A stretch of 64,000 nt of DNA. Origin: Flavobacterium haoranii (GTDB taxonomy: Bacteria > Bacteroidota > Bacteroidia > Flavobacteriales > Flavobacteriaceae). This document shows, piece by piece, positions 41,909 to 51,779 of this stretch. The first letter of the stretch is position 1. Each line of letters opens with the position of its first letter. The translations under genes were made by a program, and so were the position numbers. The stretch spans positions 186,001 to 250,000 of the forward strand of contig QKBC01000025.1 in the NCBI GenBank assembly GCA_003246205.1. The letters run 5' to 3'. A model generated the notes under the pieces. The model was not told where the DNA came from. It worked only from the letters and a program-made list of their open reading frames with translations, and ran no database searches.

Positions 41909-44044
41909 ATGACATTACAGGAAACATTAACCATTCACATTCAATCAGCCGTAAAAGATTTATTTGATTTAACTATCGAAAAAATTGAATTTCAAGCGAC
42001 AAGGAAAGAGTTTGAAGGTGATATTACCATGGTGGTATTTCCGTTAGTAAAACAATTAAAAGGCAATCCGGTTGAGATAGGAACCAAGATAGGAACCTAC
42101 TTGGTTGAAAATGTAAATGACGTTGAAAAATTTAATGTTGTAGCCGGATTTTTAAACATCGTAATTTCGGATTCTTTCTATATCGATTTTTTCAATCAAA
42201 TTAAAGGAAATGCAGATTTCGGAAAAGTGGAACCTACTGTAGGGGACAAAGCAGTTATTGTAGAATATTCTTCGCCTAATACAAACAAACCGTTGCATTT
42301 AGGGCACGTCCGTAATAATTTATTAGGCTATTCAGTTGCTGAAATTTTAAAAGCATCCGGTAAAAAAGTCTATAAAACCCAAATCATCAACGACAGAGGA
42401 ATCCATATTTGTAAGTCGATGTTGGCCTGGCAAAAGTTCGGAAACGGAGAAACTCCTGAAACTTCAGGAATCAAAGGCGATCATTTGGTTGGGAAATATT
42501 ATGTGAAGTATGATAAGGAATATAAAGACGAATTAGAGAAAATTAGAAAAAATGCTGAGAAAATTTATACTGATTATTTAGAATCAAAACAAAGTAAAAA
42601 TAATCAAATTGAATCGACTGAAGTTAAACAATTTGAAAGTTTTGTTGTTGAAAATTCATCATTAGAAGTAAAAAATAAAAATGTATTGTTTGCAATTGCT
42701 AGTATTGCTTTGGCGGATTATTTTTATAAAAAAGATGAAAAAGTATTGGGTAACATAGCTGGATTTGCGGCATTAATTGCAGCATTTACTTCTGTAAAAG
42801 AGAAAAAAGAATATAAAACGGTTTTTAGACAGATTGAAAGTAAGATTATTCCAGAGATAAAAAAACATGAGTTTGATGAATTAAACAGTTATCAAATCAT
42901 TTCTAAAGTTTTTGAGGATTATAAAAAACAATCGCCTTTAGTTCAAGAAGCGCAGGAAATGCTTCGTAAATGGGAAGCGGGTGATGCTGAGGTTGTAGCT
43001 TTGTGGAAGAAAATGAACCAATGGGTGTATGACGGTTTTGCTAAAACGTATGAGAGTTTAGGCGTTGATTTTGATAGTTATTATTACGAGAGCAATACGT
43101 ATTTGTTAGGAAAAGATGTAGTTGCGGATGGCTTGGAAAAAGGTGTGTTCTTCAAAAAACCGGATGGTTCCGTTTGGATCGATCTTACGGATGAAGGTTT
43201 AGATGAAAAATTGGTATTGCGTGCCGATGGAACGTCAGTGTATATAACACAGGATATCGGAACAGCTATTCAACGGGTAAAAGATTATCCGGATGTGGGT
43301 GGAATGGTGTACACTGTAGGGAACGAACAAGATTATCATTTTAAAGTATTATTCTTGATCCTGAAAAAATTAGGATTTGATTGGGCTTCCCATTTGTATC
43401 ACTTGAGTTATGGAATGGTGGAATTGCCGTCCGGTAAAATGAAATCGCGTGAAGGAACTGTTGTAGATGCTGATGATCTAATGGCAGAAATGACGGAAAC
43501 GGCACAATCTATTTCGGAAGAATTAGGTAAGTTAGACGGATATTCGGAAGAAGAAAAAGCAGCTCTTTACAAAACCATAGGTTTAGGAGCTTTAAAATAT
43601 TTCATGCTGAAAGTAGACCCGAAAAAACAAATGATGTTTAATCCGGCTGAATCGGTAGATTTTAACGGAAATACGGGGCCTTTCATTCAGTATACGTATG
43701 CGCGTATTCAATCAATTTTACGTAAAGCTGATTTTGATTACAATGCTATTGCATTAAGCGGAACAGAAATGGAATTGCACGAAAAGGAAAAAGAATTGAT
43801 CAAACAAGTTCAACTTTTCCCGGAAGTAATTCAGAATGCAGCCGCAAACCATAGTCCGGCTTTAATCGCAAATTATACCTACGATTTGGTAAAAGAATTT
43901 AATTCCTTCTACCAAAATGTTTCGATATTAGGAGAAACCGATCACTTTAAAAAAGTGTTTCGTGTACAGCTTTCCGAAGTAGTGGCTAATACAATTAAAA
44001 CAGCGTTCAGCCTTTTAGGGATTAAGGTTCCCAACCGAATGTAA
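41909..44044 (+). CDS. argS: Arginyl-tRNA synthetase with an unusual internal insertion
   Basis: A class I synthetase that charges tRNA-Arg. It has the N-terminal Arg_tRNA_synt_N domain (about 5-90), the HIGH-type motif HLGH at 130-133 (SSPNTNKPLHLGHVRNNLLG), the KMSKS-equivalent SGKMKSREGTVVDADD at 508-523 and a C-terminal DALR anticodon-binding domain ending 'LLGIKVPNRM'. The family is normally about 590 aa in Flavobacterium; this one is 711. The excess lies at about residues 208-340, where a lysine-rich, AT-richer stretch with a hydrophobic core (KNVLFAIASIALADYFY, 'GNIAGFAALIAAF') replaces a short linker in the catalytic domain. The frame stays open and both flanks match the family, so the enzyme is probably active. 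Confidence 0.94.
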   Translation: MTLQETLTIHIQSAVKDLFDLTIEKIEFQATRKEFEGDITMVVFPLVKQLKGNPVEIGTKIGTYLVENVNDVEKFNVVAGFLNIVISDSFYIDFFNQIKGNADFGKVEPTVGDKAVIVEYSSPNTNKPLHLGHVRNNLLGYSVAEILKASGKKVYKTQIINDRGIHICKSMLAWQKFGNGETPETSGIKGDHLVGKYYVKYDKEYKDELEKIRKNAEKIYTDYLESKQSKNNQIESTEVKQFESFVVENSSLEVKNKNVLFAIASIALADYFYKKDEKVLGNIAGFAALIAAFTSVKEKKEYKTVFRQIESKIIPEIKKHEFDELNSYQIISKVFEDYKKQSPLVQEAQEMLRKWEAGDAEVVALWKKMNQWVYDGFAKTYESLGVDFDSYYYESNTYLLGKDVVADGLEKGVFFKKPDGSVWIDLTDEGLDEKLVLRADGTSVYITQDIGTAIQRVKDYPDVGGMVYTVGNEQDYHFKVLFLILKKLGFDWASHLYHLSYGMVELPSGKMKSREGTVVDADDLMAEMTETAQSISEELGKLDGYSEEEKAALYKTIGLGALKYFMLKVDPKKQMMFNPAESVDFNGNTGPFIQYTYARIQSILRKADFDYNAIALSGTEMELHEKEKELIKQVQLFPEVIQNAAANHSPALIANYTYDLVKEFNSFYQNVSILGETDHFKKVFRVQLSEVVANTIKTAFSLLGIKVPNRM

Positions 44045-44056
44045 TTTAGATTTAGC

Positions 44057-45541
44057 GTGAAAACAAATAGCTATTTTGGAATAAGCCTTGTAACATTGGT
44101 TTTGGCGACTGTTTCTTTCTGGTTTTTTAAAGAGATATTGCCGGAAAGAATATTTCCTGAAACAAAAGTAGCTGCAAAAAATGTAGTGATCGACAGTTTA
44201 TTACTAGAAGCGATAGCAGAAGAAGCTAAACCGACAGATTCCGCTAAAACAGCTGTTGCTAAATCGAGAGATTCAATAGCAAAGCAGAAGATAGCTTTCG
44301 TTCCAATTGAAGGAATAACATTTCCACCCGAAAGATATGGGGATTTTAAAGGGAATCAGTATTTAATTCCTTTTTTTGAAAAACTTTATCAGTTACAAAC
44401 GCAAAACAGCGGAAATGTTCGTATCGCATATTATGGCGATTCCATGACGGATGGTGACATGATTGTACAGGATTTGAGAACCTTATTTCAGGCAAAATTT
44501 GGCGGTCAGGGAGTTGGTTTTGTGAATATTACTTCAGAGTCAGCAGCTTCAAGAGGATCTGTAAAGCATCAATTCTCACCGAATTGGCAAACACAATCTT
44601 ATTTGAAAACCAAAAAGCCGGTTTTCCCGTTTGGGGTTAATGGTCATGTGTTTGAGGCGAATGATACGTTGAATAATAATTGGGTAAAATATAAGGCTGG
44701 TAAAAACCGTTTTTCGACAGCATTGAATAATCCGACGCTTTTTTATGGGAAATCAAGAAACGAAGAAGCCGAAATTGATGTTATTGTGAATGAGACGGAT
44801 ACGCTTACGAAGCATTTGAAACCTAATCATTTGTTGAATACTTTAAAATTAGCCGGTAATACAGATGTCAATACAATAAAAGTAACTTTTAAAGCAGCAG
44901 ATAGTATTCCGGTTTATGGACTGAATTTTGATGATGGAAAAGGAGTGCATGTCGATAATTTTTCGAGCAGAGGAAATTCCGGTTTGCCTTTATCCATGTT
45001 TGACGCTGCTTTGATGCAGCAATTTCAAGAACAATTGGGATATGATTTAATTGTGTTGCATTACGGAACAAATGTTTTAAATTACGGATCCTATAATTAC
45101 TCTTGGTATGAAAAACGTATGAGTAGAGTAGTGGAACATTTGCGTCAATGTTTTCCGGGTGTGGCCATTTTGGTTATTTCGACAGCCGATAAAGCAACGA
45201 AGTATGATTTAGAGATGAAATCCGATTCTGCAGTTGTACCATTAGTCAATGCACAAAAAAAATATGCAGTAGCTTCTAAAACGGGATTCGTTAATTTATA
45301 TGAATTGATGGGAGGAGATAGTTCAATGGTTCAATGGGTAGAGGAAGAACCTTCAAAAGCTAATAAAGATTATACGCATTTTAATTATAGAGGAGCCAAG
45401 GAAGTAGCGGGCATGGTATACAATCAGCTTAATGAAGGTTATGAGAAGTATAAAAAAATGAGAGCGAAACGAAAAAAGAAAACAGCAGTGAAACGAAAAG
45501 ATAGTGTAACCTCACAAAACGATTCTATCCATGAAAAGTAA
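44057..45541 (+). CDS. SGNH/GDSL-type esterase, membrane-anchored
   Basis: A 494-aa protein starting at GTG, 12 bases after argS. An N-terminal signal anchor (about 7-25) leads to a polar linker and an SGNH-fold domain. Block I is AYYGDSMTDGDMI (nucleophile Ser, about residue 133), block III-like is VLHYGTNVLNYG and the Asp-His pair is in 'DYTHFNYRGAKEVAG'. The C-terminus is strongly basic (KKMRAKRKKKTAVKRK). Such AlgX/AlgJ/PatB-like proteins transfer acetyl groups to surface polymers together with an MBOAT protein, and one follows two genes later. The next SGNH gene overlaps by 11 bases. Confidence 0.86.
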   Translation: MKTNSYFGISLVTLVLATVSFWFFKEILPERIFPETKVAAKNVVIDSLLLEAIAEEAKPTDSAKTAVAKSRDSIAKQKIAFVPIEGITFPPERYGDFKGNQYLIPFFEKLYQLQTQNSGNVRIAYYGDSMTDGDMIVQDLRTLFQAKFGGQGVGFVNITSESAASRGSVKHQFSPNWQTQSYLKTKKPVFPFGVNGHVFEANDTLNNNWVKYKAGKNRFSTALNNPTLFYGKSRNEEAEIDVIVNETDTLTKHLKPNHLLNTLKLAGNTDVNTIKVTFKAADSIPVYGLNFDDGKGVHVDNFSSRGNSGLPLSMFDAALMQQFQEQLGYDLIVLHYGTNVLNYGSYNYSWYEKRMSRVVEHLRQCFPGVAILVISTADKATKYDLEMKSDSAVVPLVNAQKKYAVASKTGFVNLYELMGGDSSMVQWVEEEPSKANKDYTHFNYRGAKEVAGMVYNQLNEGYEKYKKMRAKRKKKTAVKRKDSVTSQNDSIHEK

Positions 45542-46958
45542 GATACTCTTTTTCGTATTGTTCATCTTTCAGTTTGGACAATGCCAGCAAATAGATACCA
45601 CAGCAGTAGAGACTGAGGAAGTAAACAACGAATTTTTGGAAGATTCGTTGCGGGGAGATAGTATGGCTACAGACGTTATTTTGAACGGAGGAGCGATGCA
45701 GCATTTTTTTGAAAAACTACAACAATTAGAGCAGAATAAAGATTGTAAACTCCGAATTGTGCATATCGGAGATTCTCACATTCAGGCTGATTTTTTCTCC
45801 GGAAAAATGAGAAGTTTGTTGCAAGAGAAATTCGGAAATGGCGGATTGGGTTTCACATTTCCGTATAACTTAGCTAAAACGAACGGGAATTATTTTATCA
45901 AGTACAAATCTTCTGTAGGATTTGAAAATTACCGCAATATTTACCCGGATACTACAAAGCCTGTAGGATTAAGTGGAATCGCTTTATACAACAATGCTAA
46001 AGATTTTGCTGTCGAACTAAGCGTTCGCGATACCAGTTATACTTTTTCGAATGTGAAGATATTAATGCCTCATAATCAGAGATGTTTTGATTTGGCAACC
46101 GCTTCAAAGGAAATCGTTATGGAATCCGTTGAACCTAAGAAAATTGTCCATACTATTAAAAGAGGAGAAGCTCTTTCTATTATAGCCGAAAAATATAATG
46201 TAAGTATTGCTGCTATAAAAAAAGAGAACCATTTAAAATCTAATAATATTCAGGCCGGTAAAAAATTGATCATTCCGACGAAAGAAATGGAAACAAAAAA
46301 GATCAGCCGAACAGCATTTATTCCTCTGGAATTGATAAAGGATAAAACTTCTTGTAGTTATTACAGTCAAGAACCATTAGATAAGCTGTATATCATTCCG
46401 GCTGAAAATCAATCTGATTTTGCATTGAACGGATTGATATTAGAAAAAAATACCCCGGGAATTGTATACAGTTCCATAGGTGTAAATGGCTCTAAAGCAT
46501 CGGATTATAATAAGTTTTCAATGTTTTTTGAACAAATTCCGGCGTTAGAAGCCGATTTATTCATTATTTCCTTAGGAACTAATGAGAGTTTTGATAAAAA
46601 AGAGACTGAAGAGTATTATACTCAGTTGCAACAAATGATAACTAATATTAAAGCTAAAAATCCTGCAGCTGAGATTCTGTTAACGACACCGCCTCCGTCA
46701 TTGCTTAAAAGAAGATATCCTAATACTCTGGTGAAAAGCTATGCTTCATTTTTGATAGAAAAAGCGTCGGAAGGTAATTTTGCTGTATGGAATTTGTTCA
46801 AAGCCATGGGAGGTAATAAAAAAGTGAGTCAAAATTCGGCTCAGGGGTTAATGGCAAAAGATAAAGTCCATTATTCAAAAGCAGGATATGAAAAGCAGGC
46901 AGAAATGTTTTTTGAAGCATTGATGAATACATACGAACAATTTAAATTACTAAAATAA
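45531..46958 (+). CDS. Exported SGNH/GDSL-type esterase with an internal LysM domain
   Basis: A 475-aa protein with a signal peptide (about 1-18). The SGNH block I is IVHIGDSHIQADFFSG (about residues 77-92), block III is 'FIISLGTNESFDKKE' and the catalytic Asp-x-x-His region is in 'AKDKVHYSKAGYEKQAEMF'. Between them, about 206-250, is a LysM module (IKRGEALSIIAEKYNVSIAA, then 'NNIQAGKKLIIP') that should bind peptidoglycan or a related N-acetylglucosamine polymer. The LysM insertion inside an esterase points to cell-wall or capsule substrate. It overlaps the upstream esterase gene by 11 bases and is followed by an MBOAT gene. Confidence 0.88.
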   Translation: MKSKILFFVLFIFQFGQCQQIDTTAVETEEVNNEFLEDSLRGDSMATDVILNGGAMQHFFEKLQQLEQNKDCKLRIVHIGDSHIQADFFSGKMRSLLQEKFGNGGLGFTFPYNLAKTNGNYFIKYKSSVGFENYRNIYPDTTKPVGLSGIALYNNAKDFAVELSVRDTSYTFSNVKILMPHNQRCFDLATASKEIVMESVEPKKIVHTIKRGEALSIIAEKYNVSIAAIKKENHLKSNNIQAGKKLIIPTKEMETKKISRTAFIPLELIKDKTSCSYYSQEPLDKLYIIPAENQSDFALNGLILEKNTPGIVYSSIGVNGSKASDYNKFSMFFEQIPALEADLFIISLGTNESFDKKETEEYYTQLQQMITNIKAKNPAAEILLTTPPPSLLKRRYPNTLVKSYASFLIEKASEGNFAVWNLFKAMGGNKKVSQNSAQGLMAKDKVHYSKAGYEKQAEMFFEALMNTYEQFKLLK

Positions 46959-47017
46959 CCTTGATCAATTTGTTTTTGTTAGCCAATGGGTTACAAAACC
47001 TGATAGGGAATGTAACG

Positions 47018-48475
47018 ATGGAAACGATAGAAAACTGGTTTACTTTTGATCCGAAAGCACCTTTGTTGTTTAACAGTGGCTTGTTTTTAGGAATGTTTCT
47101 GGTATTCTATTTCATCTATATTTTAAGCCGGAAGACACATTATTTCCGAATCACGTATGTTGTATTATTTTCCTTGTTCTTTTATTACAAGTCCAGCGGG
47201 CATTATTTTTGGCTTTTAATCTTTTCATCGGTTGTTGATTACAGTTTGTCAAGATTCATTTTTGCGGAAAGCAGACAAGTGTATCGAAAAATATATCTGA
47301 TTATAAGTTTGGTTATCAATTTAGGATTGCTGGCTTATTTTAAGTATACCAATTTCTTTATCGATAATTTTAACATGCTGTGCGACGGACATATCGCTTT
47401 TGCAGATATTGTACTTCCGGTAGGAATTTCGTTTTATACGTTCCAAACGTTGAGCTATACAATTGATGTTTACCGAAAAGAGCTGGAACCTACTAAAAGT
47501 TTTATCGACTTTTTATTTTTCGTTTCATTCTTTCCACAATTAGTAGCCGGACCTATTGTTCGTGCCAGTGATTTTATTCCGCAGATTTACCAAAAATTAA
47601 ATCTCACAAAAGAAGATTTTAACAAAGCCTTATTTTTAATCATTGGCGGACTGATCAAAAAAGCAGTCATTTCTGATTATATCTCGGTCAATTTTGTTGA
47701 TCGCGTTTTTGACGTACCTAATAGTTATACGGCCTTTGAAAACTGGATGGCTTCTTATGGATATGCTATCCAAATTTATTGCGATTTCTCAGGCTATTCC
47801 GATATGGCAATCGGTTTAGCATTGTTAATGGGTTTTACGTTGCCGCCCAATTTCAAAACACCTTATCAATCGGCCTCCATTACTGAATTCTGGCGCAGAT
47901 GGCATATTTCATTATCGAGTTGGTTAAGAGATTACTTATACATTTCTATGGGTGGAAACCGTAAAGGAAAGTTCAGAACGTATTTCAATTTATTTATGAC
48001 CATGTTCTTGGGAGGATTATGGCATGGTGCCAATTGGAAGTTTGTGTTTTGGGGCGTTTTACATGGTTTAGCCTTAGCCGTGGAACGCTATTTCGGTCAG
48101 TTTATCAAGTTGCCTAAAACTATTTGGATAAAGAGCATACAAGTATTTTTAACGTTTCACTTTGTGGTATTTTGTTGGCTGTTTTTCCGGGCAAAAGACT
48201 TCAGTACCGCTTTTCAAATTGCCGAAAACATTTCAAAGTTACAGTTCAATTGGGAACAGTGGAGCACTATGATTTTAGCGTATCGAAATGTATTTGTGTT
48301 ACTGGCTTTTGGCTTTATTTGGCATTTTCTGCCGGAAAAATGGATGCAATACAACGAACAGCTATTCGGAAAACTTCCGTTTTGGGTTAAAGCCATACTT
48401 CTGGGCTTTGTATTCTGGATCGTGTATGCTACTGCAGCCGAAGGAACACAGCCGTTTATTTATTTTCAGTTTTAA
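47018..48475 (+). CDS. MBOAT family O-acyltransferase (AlgI/PatA-like)
   Basis: A 485-aa protein with about twelve membrane helices. It has the MBOAT signatures 'FWRRWHISLSSWLRDYLYISMGGNRKG' and GGLWHGANWKFVFWGVLHGLAL, the latter containing the catalytic His. The protein moves acetyl groups across the inner membrane. With the two SGNH proteins just upstream it forms a likely surface-polymer O-acetylation operon, like AlgI with AlgJ/AlgX or PatA with PatB. I start at the ATG at 47018; a TTG at 46961 would add 19 residues. No terminator is evident downstream. Confidence 0.92.
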   Translation: METIENWFTFDPKAPLLFNSGLFLGMFLVFYFIYILSRKTHYFRITYVVLFSLFFYYKSSGHYFWLLIFSSVVDYSLSRFIFAESRQVYRKIYLIISLVINLGLLAYFKYTNFFIDNFNMLCDGHIAFADIVLPVGISFYTFQTLSYTIDVYRKELEPTKSFIDFLFFVSFFPQLVAGPIVRASDFIPQIYQKLNLTKEDFNKALFLIIGGLIKKAVISDYISVNFVDRVFDVPNSYTAFENWMASYGYAIQIYCDFSGYSDMAIGLALLMGFTLPPNFKTPYQSASITEFWRRWHISLSSWLRDYLYISMGGNRKGKFRTYFNLFMTMFLGGLWHGANWKFVFWGVLHGLALAVERYFGQFIKLPKTIWIKSIQVFLTFHFVVFCWLFFRAKDFSTAFQIAENISKLQFNWEQWSTMILAYRNVFVLLAFGFIWHFLPEKWMQYNEQLFGKLPFWVKAILLGFVFWIVYATAAEGTQPFIYFQF

Positions 48476-48500
48476 AGAAAAAAGAGTTTACAAAATAGAC

Positions 48501-48530
48501 TTTGTAATTGGTGGTAATTCCTTATTTTTG
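48501..48530 (+). promoter_or_regulatory. Strong promoter of the Rhs toxin operon
   Basis: TTTG (48501-48504), an 18-base spacer and TATTTTTG (48523-48530) match the Bacteroidota consensus. The predicted leader is about 120 bases, unusually long for this window. Confidence 0.7.
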
Positions 48531-48658
48531 GGGATTTTATTAGTTAATAGGTTACATTTTAGCCGTAACCATGAGACTTTTGTGCTTTTACAGAGTTTTT
48601 ACAAATGTAGAATTTAGATGAAATTCTTATAAATATAATTATTGCAAACGATTTTAAG

Positions 48659-51600
48659 ATGAAAAAAATTTTAATGTTTTGTTTATTTTTTACTAATGTG
48701 ATTTTTTCACAAGATGAGACAACTCCATTTACATCTAATGACAATGACCCTGATAAAACAGGAGAAACAGTTCACTTGTATGATATAGAAGTTGAAGGTT
48801 TAAAAATTCCTTTAGAGATCTCTTATAACCATGCAGGTTTTAAAGCAAATGAAGCATCTGGAATTGTTGGATTAGGGTGGAAATTTCATGATATCGGGAA
48901 GATTACCAGAAAGGTGAATCATTTACCAGATGATTATCAAGTTTCTTATAACCCGACACCAGATAAAGGAGGATGGTTTTTTAATGATAATAGCTACATA
49001 AGCGAACTAGGGACTAACACTACAAACTCAGAAACAATTAGAGAAGCTAGCGATCTTAGTCCTGATTTTTATAATTTTAATTCATCTTTTGGAAAGAGTG
49101 CATTATTTACTTTTGATAAAACAATAACTGCAGGAAATATAGGGTTATCCCCCTTGTTTTTGGATACTAACGATAATTTTACATTAGATTTTAATTTGAA
49201 TAACCTCCATTATGGCCTTGCAAATTATCAAGATGTAGTTTTTGATTTACATGAAGAAAATGGTTTTACCTATAGTTTTGTAGGAGGGCCAAATAATGCA
49301 GCTAACTTTACTTATTACCAAGAGCCAAAGTCTATAAAGGATTATTATATTTCTAAAATAAAATCGGATCATAGTACCGATGAAATTTTAATCACTTATG
49401 AAGAGAAAATTTATTTAGCAAAACAACATTTTGAAACTGCTTTTAAAGGAGTCAACAATTCGTATTATATTAGAAATAACGCAGATAACACCTACCATAC
49501 AGAATCTGAGTTGGTTCCATATTTGATTTTGACACCTAGAGAAAAGATTTCCTTTGAATATAAAACATATCAAGCACCTAGTCTAAATATTGATGGATTA
49601 TCTACTCAATATTTACCACTTCTTGAGTCTATTTATATAACGAATCTAAATGATGAAATCATAACATCATTTCATTTTGTTTATTCAGAATGGATTGGGG
49701 ATAGAAGACCTCTTTTGACAAAAATATATAAGGGAGAAAAAGGATTTTATTATGGTGATTATTATGCTCAATCTTTTTATGTAGAAGATCCGTCAATAAA
49801 TATTCATAAAATAAAGGAGTTCGAATATTATGATTATTTTATGTTAGAATTTGGTTCTAATAATACATTTATTAATGGAACGGAAATTATTGATATTGAT
49901 GGTTTTGGTTATTATAATGACAATGGGAGTTCTTCTAATTCTGGTTTGCTTCCTGGATATTATCAGATTTGTAACGCACCTGGCGTGCATTTTAACAATC
50001 GTCTTCCGAATTTGGAAGCAATCAAGCAAGGTGTCCTTAAAAAATCCATTAATAATTTAGGCGGAAGCAGAGAATATGATTATCAATTAAATTCAGATAG
50101 TGCAATAGGTAGTGGAGGCCTTTATGGAGGAGGTCTAAAAATAGCAAGTATAATTGAAAAACCTGACATGAATACAACATATACAACAACATTTGAATAT
50201 TCAGGGCTTTCTGGTTTTACTATCAGTTTAACTAATCCGGAAAGTTCTATGTCTGGATCAATGGGGTCTATGTATTATAGGAGAAGTTATGTTGATCTTG
50301 AGTTTCAAGATTATTGCCAAGAATGTGAAGGTGTTAATCATTATCAAACCTCGGGTAATTTTTTTGAAACGGTAATTTCAAAAAAATTTGTAAAAATTGA
50401 TTTTCTTGACATTCTTCAACAAGGAGACTTTATTGAAGCTGAATTATTTTCAAAAACAAAAACAACATATAGACCCAATTATAAAACATTAGTACGTACG
50501 CCTTTAGTAAAAAAAGTAGAAGTTTTTAATGAATTTGTTTTTGATCAGATGTCTTCATATGAATATTTAATTAGTAAAAAAGAATACACTTATGATTTTG
50601 TAAACTATTCCGAAATGATTAATGCAAATAGAGTTTATTCGTATGGAATAACTAACTGTCAAGGGGAATATTTTTATGGTGCACCAAGCACAATTCGTAT
50701 TTTTAACCGTCCTATTTATAAAATTGAGATGCCATTGAAAGAGATAAAGTATGAAAAATCTATCACAGAAGATTCAGGTTATTCCCAAACAATTACCTCT
50801 AGGCAAGAGTTTAGTTATTTTGGAGAGAATGATCCTAACTATGAATTAAACATTTTGCGTCCAAAAGAAATTATCAATTATCAAAGTGGAATTCCTGTTT
50901 CAAAGAAAAAGTATAAATATATGGTTGAAGAGTTTATACCAGGGGCAGGTTTAACAAATTTAACTGATTTTAGTACTGAGGATAAAACATTGCTTTCAAA
51001 TGAATCAAATTGGACATATGAGGATGGAACCTGGATACTAAATTCAGCAAATTTTTATGAATATTTAGCAGACGGGAAGTTGAGTTATACCAGTTCAGCA
51101 ATTAAAGCATCTGATAATACATTTTATACAGAGTCAAATTTTAATCCTTATTATTCGGGAGGGGTATTAACAGGTGTTTCGTTACTTAACAAAGTAGGAT
51201 ATAGTTATGACGCCAATGGGAAAATAGATATTATCAAAGATTATGAGAATGATACATTTAAAAAATTCTACAGGGATAATAATCTTTCCGGGATTATAAA
51301 TACTGTTTTAGAAGGATATGGTAATACAAGTACTCCCTATGTTTATAGAAATAGTTTTGAAAACTCAAACGGAGTTGATTATGTCGAGACAAGTAATGCT
51401 TTTACCGGAGAAAAAGTTTATGCAGGAACTACTAGTTTAAATTTAGGGTCTTATCCTATTAAATATATTGTTTCATATTGGTATTATCAAAACAATCAAT
51501 GGGAATTTAATTCATACACACATACAGGAGGAGATGTGATTATCAGTAAACCTCCTGGAGCAGATTATATTGACGAGGTCTGGATTCGTCCAAGATACAC

Positions 51601-51769
51601 CAAATTATCAGGGAAAGTTTATAATAAATACGGAGAAACTACAAATTGGATTGATGATAAGGGATTTATGATCAAGAATATATATGATGATTTTGGTCGC
51701 CTTATTAAACAAGTGGATCGCGATGGTAATATTGAGAACGAGAGAACGTATAATTTTACAGAAGAATAA
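48659..51769 (+). CDS. Rhs-type exported protein, N-terminal partner (1036 aa)
   Basis: A protein with a Sec signal peptide (MKKILMFCLFFTNVIFSQ) followed by the Bacteroidota Rhs N-terminal module, in which 'LKIPLEISYNHAGFKANEASGIVGLGWKF' and 'ITRKVNHLPDD' recall the SpvB/TcB-like opening. Long beta-rich repeats with Tyr-Asp motifs fill the rest. It ends in a Rhs repeat ('IYDDFGRLIKQVDRDGNIENERTYNF') with no core domain and no toxin tip. The next gene starts 10 bases after its stop and supplies both. By analogy with TcB-TcC, the two may assemble into one cocoon around the toxin; this is inference. No T9SS sorting signal is present. Confidence 0.87.
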   Translation: MKKILMFCLFFTNVIFSQDETTPFTSNDNDPDKTGETVHLYDIEVEGLKIPLEISYNHAGFKANEASGIVGLGWKFHDIGKITRKVNHLPDDYQVSYNPTPDKGGWFFNDNSYISELGTNTTNSETIREASDLSPDFYNFNSSFGKSALFTFDKTITAGNIGLSPLFLDTNDNFTLDFNLNNLHYGLANYQDVVFDLHEENGFTYSFVGGPNNAANFTYYQEPKSIKDYYISKIKSDHSTDEILITYEEKIYLAKQHFETAFKGVNNSYYIRNNADNTYHTESELVPYLILTPREKISFEYKTYQAPSLNIDGLSTQYLPLLESIYITNLNDEIITSFHFVYSEWIGDRRPLLTKIYKGEKGFYYGDYYAQSFYVEDPSINIHKIKEFEYYDYFMLEFGSNNTFINGTEIIDIDGFGYYNDNGSSSNSGLLPGYYQICNAPGVHFNNRLPNLEAIKQGVLKKSINNLGGSREYDYQLNSDSAIGSGGLYGGGLKIASIIEKPDMNTTYTTTFEYSGLSGFTISLTNPESSMSGSMGSMYYRRSYVDLEFQDYCQECEGVNHYQTSGNFFETVISKKFVKIDFLDILQQGDFIEAELFSKTKTTYRPNYKTLVRTPLVKKVEVFNEFVFDQMSSYEYLISKKEYTYDFVNYSEMINANRVYSYGITNCQGEYFYGAPSTIRIFNRPIYKIEMPLKEIKYEKSITEDSGYSQTITSRQEFSYFGENDPNYELNILRPKEIINYQSGIPVSKKKYKYMVEEFIPGAGLTNLTDFSTEDKTLLSNESNWTYEDGTWILNSANFYEYLADGKLSYTSSAIKASDNTFYTESNFNPYYSGGVLTGVSLLNKVGYSYDANGKIDIIKDYENDTFKKFYRDNNLSGIINTVLEGYGNTSTPYVYRNSFENSNGVDYVETSNAFTGEKVYAGTTSLNLGSYPIKYIVSYWYYQNNQWEFNSYTHTGGDVIISKPPGADYIDEVWIRPRYTKLSGKVYNKYGETTNWIDDKGFMIKNIYDDFGRLIKQVDRDGNIENERTYNFTEE

Positions 51770-51779
51770 TCTTTTTGGC

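Noticed and set aside
42530..42928. Intein in arginyl-tRNA synthetase
   Set aside because: Too short, and there is no Cys/Ser at the left edge or His-Asn at the right edge as protein splicing needs.
48124..48617. Overlapping ORFs within and after the MBOAT gene
   Set aside because: They are out-of-frame readings of the acyltransferase and its AT-rich downstream region, with no protein-like pattern.
51684..51779. An upstream start for the second Rhs gene that overlaps the first gene
   Set aside because: The added residues read in another frame of the upstream coding region and would bury the clear signal peptide that starts at 51780.
51770..51779. The two Rhs genes as one gene split by a frameshift
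   Set aside because: The second gene has its own ATG, signal peptide and DUF6443-like start, so a recent break of one continuous protein does not explain it.
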